This document shows positions 15,750-22,642 of a stretch of DNA of 64,000 nt, piece after piece. The translations under genes and the position numbers were made by a program. The notes beneath the pieces were generated by a model. That model was not told the origin of the DNA and did not search any database. It was given only the letters and a program-made list of their open reading frames with translations. Source of the DNA: an uncultured Oscillospiraceae bacterium (GTDB lineage: Bacteria > Bacillota > Clostridia > Oscillospirales > Oscillospiraceae); the NCBI GenBank assembly GCA_934667815.1, contig CAKUMO010000010.1, positions 1-64,000 of the forward strand, given 5' to 3'. The number at the start of each line of letters is the position of its first letter. The stretch's first letter is position 1.

Positions 15750-17114
15750 TTATTTCAGCAGCATTTCGCCGGCTTTATAGATATCGCCTGCACCGACGGT
15801 CAGGATGATGTCGCCCTCACGCGCAATGCTGCGCAGATGCGCTGCAACCTCCGGCAGCGTCTCAAAGTAGACCGCCCCCGGAATCTGTGCAGCCAGATCC
15901 CGCGAAGAAATGCCGATGGTGTTCTGTTCACGCGCAGCATAAATCTCCGCCAGCACCGCTACATCCACGCGCTTCAGCTCGCGTACAAAGTCGTCAAACA
16001 GCGCCTTCGTGCGCGTATAGGTGTGCGGTTGGAATGCCACGATCACACGCTTATAGCCCATGGTGCGCACGGCATCGATGAGCGCATGCAGCTCGCCCGG
16101 GTGGTGTGCGTAGTCGTCATAGATGTCCGCCCCCTGAAAACGCCCCTTGAACTCCATGCGCCGGCCCGCGCCGGTGAAGCCCGCAAGCCCCAGCGCGACA
16201 GATTCGCCGTCCACGTTCATAACATAGGCCGCGGCGGCCGCCGCCAGAGCGTTATAGACATTGTGCCGCCCGTAGACGTTCAGATGGACGTGCGTATAGA
16301 GCTTACCGAAGCAGTAGACATCGAAGGAGCGGAAATCCTCCGAGAGATTTTCGGCATGAATGTCGTTGCTCTTTCCAATGCCGAAGGAGAGATAGTGCAG
16401 ATCTGCAAGGGTCTTGACGGTATTCTCATCGTCGCCGTTGGCGATTACATAGCCCGTGCGCGGCACCAGCCCGGCAAACTTGCGGAACGAAGCCTCGACC
16501 GCAGCCAAATCCTTGAAATAGTCGAGATGATCGGCCTCGATGTTGTTGATGATCGCAACGGTGGGATAGAAATTCAGGAAAGAATCGCAGTATTCGCAGC
16601 TCTCCATGATGATCGTGTCGCCCTGACCAACGCGGTGCCCCGCCTTCAGAAGCGGCAGATACCCGCCCAGCATGACCGTCGGGTCGCGCTGTGCCTCCAT
16701 GAAAATATGCGTAATCATGGACGTCGTAGTCGTTTTTCCATGCGTGCCGGAGATGCAGATGGCATTTTTATACTCGCGCATGATGAGTCCCCACGCCTGT
16801 GCGCGCTCAAAGACCGGAATGCCCTGTGCGCGGGCGGCGGCGATCTCGGGATTGTCGTTGTGGGCAGCGGCAGTGCGGATGATGCAGTCCGCGCCCTCGA
16901 TATTCTCCGGGCGGTGGCCGATATGCACGGTGATGCCCTTGGCGATCAGCTCGTCGGTGGAGACGGAGGCGTTCATGTCCGAGCCGGTAACGATCATGCC
17001 CTTGTCACGCAGAACCAGGCCCAGCGGGCGCATGGAAACACCGCCGATGCCGATGAGATGGATATGCTTACCCGGTACCAGATATTTGTCCAGCCGTTTA
17101 CGGATATTTGCCAT
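15750..17114 (-). CDS. murC: UDP-N-acetylmuramate--L-alanine ligase
   Basis: A 454-residue Mur ligase that adds L-alanine to UDP-MurNAc, the first amino acid step of peptidoglycan stem synthesis. Visible: N-terminal Rossmann-like IHLIGIGGVSMRPLGLVL, ATP-binding GTHGKTTTTSMITHI, the Mur central motif NNIEADHLDYF, and the C-terminal domain with YDDYAHHPGELHALI and VAFQPHTYTR. ATG 17114 has GGAGGA six bases upstream and is preferred over 17132. It is a single gene convergent with the CYTH gene. Confidence 0.97.
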   Translation of the reverse strand: MANIRKRLDKYLVPGKHIHLIGIGGVSMRPLGLVLRDKGMIVTGSDMNASVSTDELIAKGITVHIGHRPENIEGADCIIRTAAAHNDNPEIAAARAQGIPVFERAQAWGLIMREYKNAICISGTHGKTTTTSMITHIFMEAQRDPTVMLGGYLPLLKAGHRVGQGDTIIMESCEYCDSFLNFYPTVAIINNIEADHLDYFKDLAAVEASFRKFAGLVPRTGYVIANGDDENTVKTLADLHYLSFGIGKSNDIHAENLSEDFRSFDVYCFGKLYTHVHLNVYGRHNVYNALAAAAAAYVMNVDGESVALGLAGFTGAGRRMEFKGRFQGADIYDDYAHHPGELHALIDAVRTMGYKRVIVAFQPHTYTRTKALFDDFVRELKRVDVAVLAEIYAAREQNTIGISSRDLAAQIPGAVYFETLPEVAAHLRSIAREGDIILTVGAGDIYKAGEMLLK

Positions 17115-17168
17115 GATGATTCCTCCAACCATATCTTATCGCTTTATTATAATGCGCCGCCGTCTGTT

Positions 17169-17768
17169 TTACAAGCAGAAATCCTGCTCCGGCAGCTCAA
17201 AAGCGTAGTCTCTGCCGTCGAGCGGGAAGCGCAGCCGCCACGAGCAGAGCTTGAGCGCACCGGACGTGGCCGCGCCGTATTTCCGGTCACCGCAGAGCGG
17301 ATACCCGCGCGAGGCAAACTGCACCCGAATCTGGTGCGTCCGTCCTGTGAACAGCCGCACTGCGACCACGCTGCATCCGTCCTGCACGCGCAGAACACGG
17401 TAAGACAGCTTCGCCTTTTTCACTCCCGCGCGGGCACGGCGCACAACGTAGGTCTTGTTTTTGATCCGGTCGTGGTAGAGAAGATCCTCCCACGTTCCCT
17501 CCCGCGGCGGCGTTCCCTCGCAGACGGCCAGATATTCTTTATAGAACGCACCGGACTGTACCGTCGCCGAGAGCTTTGCCGCACACTGTGCACTTTTGGC
17601 AAAAACCATCAATCCTCCGGCCTCGCGGTCGAGGCGGTGCACCGGCCAAACCGTGCGCGGCGCCAGAAGCGAGGCCATGCTGGGCTTTCCGGAAGCATCC
17701 GCTGCCGACAAAACGCCCTGCGGCTTGACACAGACGACAAAGTCTGCGTTTTCAAATACGATCTGCAT
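17169..17768 (-). CDS. RluA-family RNA pseudouridine synthase
   Basis: A 199-residue enzyme; the ATG at 17768 has GGGAGGCGAG upstream, so the longer reading frame is discarded. The catalytic Asp lies in VHRLDREAGGLMVFAKS (residues about 45-61), and GRTHQIRVQFASRGYPLCGD is the conserved RluA C-terminal motif. It isomerises uridines in rRNA or tRNA. It lacks an S4 domain and is shorter than RluC/RluD, so it is a minimal RluA-type enzyme whose target base is unknown. Its start faces the CopZ-like gene across 109 bases. Confidence 0.92.
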   Translation of the reverse strand: MQIVFENADFVVCVKPQGVLSAADASGKPSMASLLAPRTVWPVHRLDREAGGLMVFAKSAQCAAKLSATVQSGAFYKEYLAVCEGTPPREGTWEDLLYHDRIKNKTYVVRRARAGVKKAKLSYRVLRVQDGCSVVAVRLFTGRTHQIRVQFASRGYPLCGDRKYGAATSGALKLCSWRLRFPLDGRDYAFELPEQDFCL

Positions 17769-17820
17769 TTTCTCGCCTCCCGACGGTTTATCATACCGCA
17801 TTCCGGCAGAAAATGCAAGA

Positions 17821-17849
17821 TTGACAAAAGGCCGGATTGGAGATACTAT
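17821..17849 (+). promoter_or_regulatory. Promoter of the CopZ-like gene
   Basis: TTGACA (17821-17826) and TACTAT (17844-17849), 17-base spacer. Confidence 0.65.
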
Positions 17850-17877
17850 AAAGAAAACAGCAAAAGGAGAGGTTTTT

Positions 17878-18066
17878 ATGACGCTGAAAATCGAAGGCAT
17901 GATGTGCAAGCATTGCCAGGCACGCGTGGAAAAGGCGCTCAAGGCCGTTCCCGGCGTGGAAGCCGTCACGGTCGATCTGGAGGCCAAGACCGCCGAGGTT
18001 ACGGGCAGCGCCGCACCCGAGGCACTGAAGAAGGCCGTCCTCGACGCAGGCTATCAGGTGCTCTGA
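17878..18066 (+). CDS. Heavy-metal-associated (HMA) domain protein, CopZ-like
   Basis: A 62-residue single HMA domain with the metal-binding GMMCKHC motif (residues 7-13), then ARVEKALKAVPGVEAVTVDL and the end LKKAVLDAGYQVL. Such proteins carry Cu(I) or other soft metals to P-type ATPases. No ATPase or CsoR gene is next to it here, so it is a stand-alone chaperone in this window. The ATG has AAAGGAGAGG upstream and its own promoter. Confidence 0.9.
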   Translation: MTLKIEGMMCKHCQARVEKALKAVPGVEAVTVDLEAKTAEVTGSAAPEALKKAVLDAGYQVL

Positions 18067-18069
18067 GCA

Positions 18070-18234
18070 TTGACAGCCTGCAAAATTGCAAAATCTGAAT
18101 TTTGTATTTTTTGTTATTTTGCAATTTTGGCCGCTGCGGCGGGTTATTGAACGCGAAAGGGAACCCTGACGGTTCCCTTTCACACTATTCCTCCCTCCGA
18201 AACTTTCGGCTGGATAGTTTTTTTGACAGCCTGC
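18070..18234 (+). repeat. Dispersed intergenic repeat family B, copy 1
   Basis: About 165 bp, bounded by 12-bp direct repeats TTGACAGCCTGC (18070-18081 and 18223-18234). It contains two perfect inverted repeats: AAAATTGCAAAAT / ATTTTGCAATTTT (18082-18094, 18116-18128) and GAAAGGGAACC / GGTTCCCTTTC (18155-18165, 18171-18181). Further copies start at about 45234 and 63948 in the same orientation. Confidence 0.88.
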
Positions 18235-18301
18235 TTGTTAAATTCAAATTGAAAGAACTATCTTTTTCCTCGGATGTGTATAGAATTTCCGGAGGTGCGT
18301 A

Positions 18302-18325
18302 GGGGCCGATGCCCACATCGGCCCG
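18302..18325. repeat. REP-like hairpin
   Basis: A 9-bp stem GGGCCGATG / CATCGGCCC with CCCA loop. From memory this sequence is a frequent intergenic repeat in Oscillospiraceae genomes; only one copy is seen here. The remaining non-coding bases 18235-18408 show nothing else I can name. Confidence 0.5.
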
Positions 18326-18408
18326 TGGGTATCGTCTGCGCTATTTGCGGATGAATTTCACAGTCATTTGCCCTTGGGCCGAAGCAGGCCGTCAAGCACC
18401 GGCGCCGG

Positions 18409-19032
18409 TTACTTTGCCAGCCATTCGCGCAGCTTTTGCAGCCATTCGAGCGTTTTGAAGCGCAGCTCGTAGCGCTCCTCGCCGCCCGTGACCAGCGCCG
18501 TCTCGGCCGAATCGAAGCCGCCCGCCTGCGCACACTCGCCGAAATCCTCCGCCGTCGCAGCCGTGCAGAGCGACGGAAACACGACGCACCACCAGTTGTG
18601 CCCCTGTGCGCTGCCGATGTTCACGCGCAGCGTGGGATATTTACCCGCAGGAAGCGAGAAGGTGTCGTAGACCCGCGTTTCAAATTCCTCCGTGCGCAAA
18701 ATCGCCTCCGCACGATAGGCGCTGCGCTCTGCGTCCAGCACCCGCTGCGCCGCCTGCTCGATCTCCGGAAGATGCGCGGCCAGCACGCTTCTCGCCTCCG
18801 CGGCATCGCTGCACTGCGCCGTCAGCGCTCCCGCGCACTGCAAGACCGCATCGCGGACACGCAGCTTCTGTGCCTGATCCGCATCGGAATCGGAATTTGC
18901 CACAACGTGCAGCCGCACGGTCTTTTCCGCAAGCGTGCGCTGCTCCAAAAGCGACTGCGCCGAGAACAGGCCGAAGGCCATCAGCACCACGAGCAGCAGC
19001 CATGCGATTACTCTGAATTTCAAATAAATCAC
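18409..19032 (-). CDS. spoIIR: Stage II sporulation protein R
   Basis: A protein of about 207 residues with an N-terminal membrane/signal helix (WLLLVVLMAFGLF), then the SpoIIR core: VRLHVVANSDSDADQAQKLR, VRDAVLQ and the late GHNWWCVVFPSLC. It is made in the forespore and signals across the septum to trigger SpoIIGA processing of pro-sigma-E. The start is uncertain: the longest frame begins at a GTG (19032) that lies within the terminator stem of ispE, without a clear ribosome-binding site; a TTG at 19023 is an alternative. Identity is firm. Confidence 0.93.
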   Translation of the reverse strand: MIYLKFRVIAWLLLVVLMAFGLFSAQSLLEQRTLAEKTVRLHVVANSDSDADQAQKLRVRDAVLQCAGALTAQCSDAAEARSVLAAHLPEIEQAAQRVLDAERSAYRAEAILRTEEFETRVYDTFSLPAGKYPTLRVNIGSAQGHNWWCVVFPSLCTAATAEDFGECAQAGGFDSAETALVTGGEERYELRFKTLEWLQKLREWLAK

Positions 19033-19062
19033 CGTCCATACCGGGAGTATGGACGGTGATTT
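19026..19062 (-). terminator. Terminator after ispE, overlapping the spoIIR start
   Basis: A 15-bp perfect stem (AAATCACCGTCCATA 19026-19040, complement 19048-19062) with 7-base loop, followed on the minus strand by TTATTTG. It lies 6 bases after the ispE stop. Confidence 0.7.
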
Positions 19063-19068
19063 CTAAAA

Positions 19069-19926
19069 TCATACATTTTTTGCGATGAACACCTCGGAGT
19101 AGTTCTCCTTGAGCATCATGCAGGCCACGGCGGCATATTCAAAGCTGTCGAAGATGCCGAACACGGCCGAGCCGCTGCCCGTCATCTGCGCGCCGTAAGC
19201 GCCGTAGGTCATAAAGATGGACTTGATATAATTGATCTCCGGGTTGTCCAGCACGACCGCTTCCTCAAAAACGTTACCCAGCGCCTTGCCCACGGCCTCG
19301 AGATCACCCGAGAGCAGCGCGGACTGCATCTGCTGCACGTCCGGATGCCGCGTGACATGCGTCTCGTCGAGCTTCCGATAAAGCTCCGGCGTGGAGAACG
19401 ACAGTTTCGGCTTGCACACGACGTAGAACATCTCCGGCGCATCGGCGAGCTTGGTCAGGCGTTCGCCGCGCCCCTCGACCAGCGCCGTGCCGCACAGCAC
19501 ACAGAACGGCACATCCGAGCCGACCTGCGCGCCCAGCTCACACAGCGCATACACCGACAAGGGATACTCGCGCCAGCGATTCAGCGCACGCAGCACCGCA
19601 GCCGCGTCCGCGCTGCCGCCGCCGAGGCCGGCCCCGCTCGGAATGCGCTTGGTCAGGCGGATTTCCAGCCCGTCCGGCCGTCCGCCAAGGGTCTGGAAAA
19701 AGACCTCTGCGGCGCGCCAGGCCAGATTCGTCTCGTCCTTTGGGACGTCCTCGCGATCGCAGATCAGCGACCAGCGGTCGGAATCGTTGAGAATCAGCTC
19801 CACATCGTCGCGAATGGAAATCGTCTGCATGACGGAGCTGAGATTATGGTAGCCGTCCGGCCTGCGATCAAGCACGTCCAGCGTAAGGTTGAGTTTTGCG
19901 AATGCACCTTCGGTGAGCGTCGTCAT
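19069..19926 (-). CDS. ispE: 4-diphosphocytidyl-2-C-methyl-D-erythritol kinase
   Basis: A 285-residue GHMP kinase of the MEP isoprenoid pathway; it phosphorylates CDP-ME at the 2-hydroxyl. Visible: AFAKLNLTLDVLDRRPDGYH at the start (residues 8-27), the ATP-binding IPSGAGLGGGSADAAAVLRA near residue 95, and the C-terminal QMTGSGSAVFGIF. The ATG at 19926 overlaps the stop of the upstream DUF1015 gene as ATGA, and AAGGAAG precedes it. The two genes are translationally coupled. Confidence 0.96.
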   Translation of the reverse strand: MTTLTEGAFAKLNLTLDVLDRRPDGYHNLSSVMQTISIRDDVELILNDSDRWSLICDREDVPKDETNLAWRAAEVFFQTLGGRPDGLEIRLTKRIPSGAGLGGGSADAAAVLRALNRWREYPLSVYALCELGAQVGSDVPFCVLCGTALVEGRGERLTKLADAPEMFYVVCKPKLSFSTPELYRKLDETHVTRHPDVQQMQSALLSGDLEAVGKALGNVFEEAVVLDNPEINYIKSIFMTYGAYGAQMTGSGSAVFGIFDSFEYAAVACMMLKENYSEVFIAKNV

Positions 19927-21164
19927 TTGATTTTTCTTCCTTCGAGATAATAGCGTTTTTCGCGGCTGTGACCCATGGAGAAGGTCTTGCGCGGCAGGAT
20001 GCCGTCTGCAATGACGCCGCGGAAGAGCTGGCTCTTGCCCATGGCGGGCAGCAGGAAGCCGATGGCCTTGTCCTGCTTTGCCAGCGCGATGAGCGCGTCG
20101 TCGTCGTGGATATAGTCGATCTCGCCGTCGTGCTCCTTGAGATAACCGTCGAGGAAGCCCTGCAGAACGCCCACGGCAAGCTGGCTCTTTTCGGGATCCA
20201 GATGCACCGTGCCGGACTTTTCGCCCGCGTACCACTTGACCTCGTAGCCGTTCTCCGCGCAGGCCTCTGCCTGCAATGCGGCAAGCAGCGCCTCTGGCTC
20301 GCACGCGGTAATCACGCGGTGGATCGGCTCAAAGACCTGCGCGTCATCGTGGATATTCTCCAGCTCGACAAGCGCGAAGCGGGCAGGATGGTTCGACAGA
20401 TCGACGCCGGGATTCTGCTTTTTCAGTTCCTCGTAGCAGGACTTCGCCGTCGCCAGAGAGTGATTGCCGTCGCCCACGGCAAAGACCACGGGCGTGCCCT
20501 TGAGGCCCTCGTATTTCTTGCCGACATTCGCGGTATAGGCAGTCAGTCGGTCATTGAATGCCTTGGCCTCCTCGCCGTCGACGAGCCAGCCGGTAATGTG
20601 GCCGCCGCCCTCCATGAGATCGAAATCGTAGAGCTTGCGCAGAGATGCCTTGTGCGCGGCGATCGGCTCGATGAGAACCTTTTCGTCGTCGTCACAGAGC
20701 ATGAGAATGTGCGGCAGCTCGATGGGCGCGTCGCGGCGCACGCGCATACGCGGCGGAATGCGCTCAACGACGGTCTTTTCCGTTGCGCGGATGGCGGAAA
20801 CGGAGCCGGTGGAATAGTCATATGCATCCAGATCGACCATGCCGACAAGGCCCGGGCGGACAGAGCCGTTTTCCAGCGTGCGCTCGACATAGACGAACGC
20901 ATCCTTGAGCGTTTCAAACACGCCCGCGTCGAGATATTCCTTCATCGTGCGGTTGATCAGCGCCGTGTGCGCAGCCTCCTGCGGCGTGCCCAACTCGGCC
21001 TCGGGCAGGATGAGGTTGATGGTAGAGGGCGCGCCCTCTGCGTTCTTGCGCACACGCTCCCAATATGCGGGGTCGGAGGTAAACTGGTCGCAGGCGATGA
21101 CCGCCCACTTTTCCATGGAATCCACCTTCGGGAACAGGATATCAGCCGGCAAAAATGCGTTCAT
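19923..21164 (-). CDS. DUF1015 family protein
   Basis: A 413-residue cytoplasmic protein matching the DUF1015 family: MNAFLPADILFPKV at the start, AVIACDQFTSDPAYWERV, and the conserved VVFAVGDGNHSLATAKSCYE near residue 230, with FALVELENIHDDAQVFEPIHR after it. The GDGNHS motif has been compared with ParB/SerK-type nucleotide-dependent kinases, so a small-molecule kinase activity is possible; I cannot show it here. It heads a two-gene unit with ispE (ATGA overlap). ATG 21164 has AAAGGCGG upstream. Confidence 0.88.
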   Translation of the reverse strand: MNAFLPADILFPKVDSMEKWAVIACDQFTSDPAYWERVRKNAEGAPSTINLILPEAELGTPQEAAHTALINRTMKEYLDAGVFETLKDAFVYVERTLENGSVRPGLVGMVDLDAYDYSTGSVSAIRATEKTVVERIPPRMRVRRDAPIELPHILMLCDDDEKVLIEPIAAHKASLRKLYDFDLMEGGGHITGWLVDGEEAKAFNDRLTAYTANVGKKYEGLKGTPVVFAVGDGNHSLATAKSCYEELKKQNPGVDLSNHPARFALVELENIHDDAQVFEPIHRVITACEPEALLAALQAEACAENGYEVKWYAGEKSGTVHLDPEKSQLAVGVLQGFLDGYLKEHDGEIDYIHDDDALIALAKQDKAIGFLLPAMGKSQLFRGVIADGILPRKTFSMGHSREKRYYLEGRKIK

Positions 21165-21363
21165 GCGAAAAACCGCCTTTCAAAATCATTCGTAATTCAC
21201 GGCAAGCCGTGGATAGTATTCATTATAACGCAAAGCGGGGGGATTTCCTAGTCCTTTTGCCGAAAAGCCACATCGTGATTTTTGACAAATTTTTGCAAAA
21301 ATATTTAGTATATCTCACAAATTTTTAGGCCACACTATTCACAGCACAACAAGGAAAGCTCTG

Positions 21364-21462
21364 ATGAAGCTCACCGGGATGGACGGCGAAAGCTTTTTCA
21401 ACAAGCCCAGTTTTAAAAACGCAGGATTGGCGGAAGAGATTCGGCGTCTGCCGCAGGGATAA
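21364..21462 (+). CDS. Possible 32-residue small ORF upstream of the DUF378 gene
   Basis: ATG 21364 has AAGGAAAG five bases upstream and opens MKLTGMDGESFFNKPSFKNA, ending in RRLPQG at 21462. It lies 29 bases before the DUF378 gene on the same strand, with a TTGACA at about 21279. No family is recognised; it may be a leader or a small protein. The rest of 21165-21491 is AT-rich with no other clear feature. Confidence 0.35.
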   Translation: MKLTGMDGESFFNKPSFKNAGLAEEIRRLPQG

Positions 21463-21491
21463 TTCGGAGAATTCCAAAGGGAGGTAACGCA

Positions 21492-21701
21492 ATGGACACG
21501 TTTGCATTGATTCTCAGCGTCATCGGCTCTCTGAACTGGGGGCTGGTGGGAATTTTCAAGTTCGACCTTGTCGCATGGATCTTCGGCGGGCAGACCTCGG
21601 TTATCAGCCGGATCATCTACACGCTTGTCGGCCTTGCCGGCATCTGGTGCATTTCGTTTCTGTTCCGCAAGCGTGCGCTTGCCAGTGCAGAGGATATGTG
21701 A
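21492..21701 (+). CDS. DUF378 small membrane protein
   Basis: A 69-residue protein with two membrane helices: residues about 3-25 (FALILSVIGSLNWGLVGIF) and about 36-58 (SRIIYTLVGLAGIWCISFLF). The N-terminal LxxIGxLNWGLVG motif followed by a short FDLVAWIFG stretch is typical of DUF378 (YuzA-like) proteins. Function unknown. The ATG follows AAAGGGAGG. Confidence 0.92.
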   Translation: MDTFALILSVIGSLNWGLVGIFKFDLVAWIFGGQTSVISRIIYTLVGLAGIWCISFLFRKRALASAEDM

Positions 21702-21707
21702 CCCGCA

Positions 21708-21748
21708 GCGGCGCAGGCGCAGGCGCAAAACCGCCTGCGCCGCCGTTT
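21708..21748 (+). terminator. Terminator after the DUF378 gene
   Basis: An 11-bp GC stem (GCGGCGCAGGC 21708-21718 with GCCTGCGCCGC 21733-21743) and CGTTTA. It lies 7 bases before the convergent AraC gene stop. Confidence 0.6.
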
Positions 21749-21754
21749 ATGCTT

Positions 21755-22516
21755 TCACATCCGGTTGATATGCCCACGGAAAAAGGTGCCGCGAAATTCC
21801 GTTGGCGTTTTGTTTTCGTGATAGGTAAAAAACTTCAGAAAATATTTATAGTCCGAAAAGCCGCATCTCTCTGCTATGCTTTGCAGGGACAAATCCGAAT
21901 TGAGCATCAGCGCCTTGATCTGCTCCATTCTCGCCTGGTCGATCGCCTGCTTGATGCTGATGCCGAAGTTTTGACGAAACACGCGGTTGAGATAGTCCGC
22001 GTTATACTGCATTTCCCGTGCGACGTCTGAAATGCGCAGAGCGCGGTCGGCATTTCCACGAATCCACTCCGCCGTTTTTGCCGCCAGGCCGATGCCCGGC
22101 TTCTGCTCGGACTGCATATTCAATTCTATCAGCAGCAGACGGAACAGATACTCCTTCCCCTCCTGCGGAAATCCCGGTGTTGCCTCATTATGCAGGAGCT
22201 GGCGCATCAGGAGCAGTACGCGGTAAGCGTTGCGCAGCGTCAGCGTTTTCGGCACGGCCGGTGGACTTTCCGACCAGAAGTGGAACCAATAAAACGCCAC
22301 ATCCGATGTCATGCGCGTTCCGTAATGCCGCAGTCCCGGTTCCAGCAGAAGCATTTGCTGCGCAGTAAGCTCATATTCCCTTCCGTTCTCATTCAAGCAG
22401 ACGGTTCCCTTTTCCATTATTATGATCTCATAGGAATCGATCACACGGTCGCCGTGGCACCAAGCGCCGCGCGAACAAAACAGGCCGCCGTTGCTGTACC
22501 GGATTTCTTCGTACAT
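21755..22516 (-). CDS. AraC-family regulator next to the GH127 gene
   Basis: A 253-residue regulator. The N-terminal half is a cupin-like sensing domain (YEIIIMEKGTVCLNENGREYELTAQQMLLLEPG); the last 100 residues carry two HTH motifs (LRISDVAREMQYNADYLNRVFRQNFGISIKQ and LSLQSIAERCGFSDYKYFLKFF). I chose ATG 22516; a GTG at 22567 is possible. It is divergent from the GH127 gene (126 bases between starts), so it most likely controls that gene in response to a sugar. Confidence 0.9.
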   Translation of the reverse strand: MYEEIRYSNGGLFCSRGAWCHGDRVIDSYEIIIMEKGTVCLNENGREYELTAQQMLLLEPGLRHYGTRMTSDVAFYWFHFWSESPPAVPKTLTLRNAYRVLLLMRQLLHNEATPGFPQEGKEYLFRLLLIELNMQSEQKPGIGLAAKTAEWIRGNADRALRISDVAREMQYNADYLNRVFRQNFGISIKQAIDQARMEQIKALMLNSDLSLQSIAERCGFSDYKYFLKFFTYHENKTPTEFRGTFFRGHINRM

Positions 22517-22642
22517 AAGTCGGATTTTCACTCCAAATCTACATAATATCAGGTTGCGATATTTCACAATTTCTCACATAATTAGGACGTAAGCATTGTA
22601 ACAAATGCCGATCAATTCGTCAATAGAGAGGAAGGAAATCTC

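Noticed and set aside
15837..18098. 753-residue open frame on the plus strand
   Set aside because: It runs antisense to murC and the RluA gene, has no ribosome-binding site and its composition mirrors the codons of those genes; only its end overlaps the real CopZ-like gene in another frame.
19927..20304. Upstream extension of ispE to 20304
   Set aside because: This part is the alternate frame of the DUF1015 gene; the ispE ATG at 19926 has a ribosome-binding site and family-typical start.
21358..21400. CTGATGA...GAAA pattern resembling a hammerhead ribozyme core
   Set aside because: The sequence between the two motifs does not form a proper stem II, and the flanks pair with each other rather than giving stems I and III.
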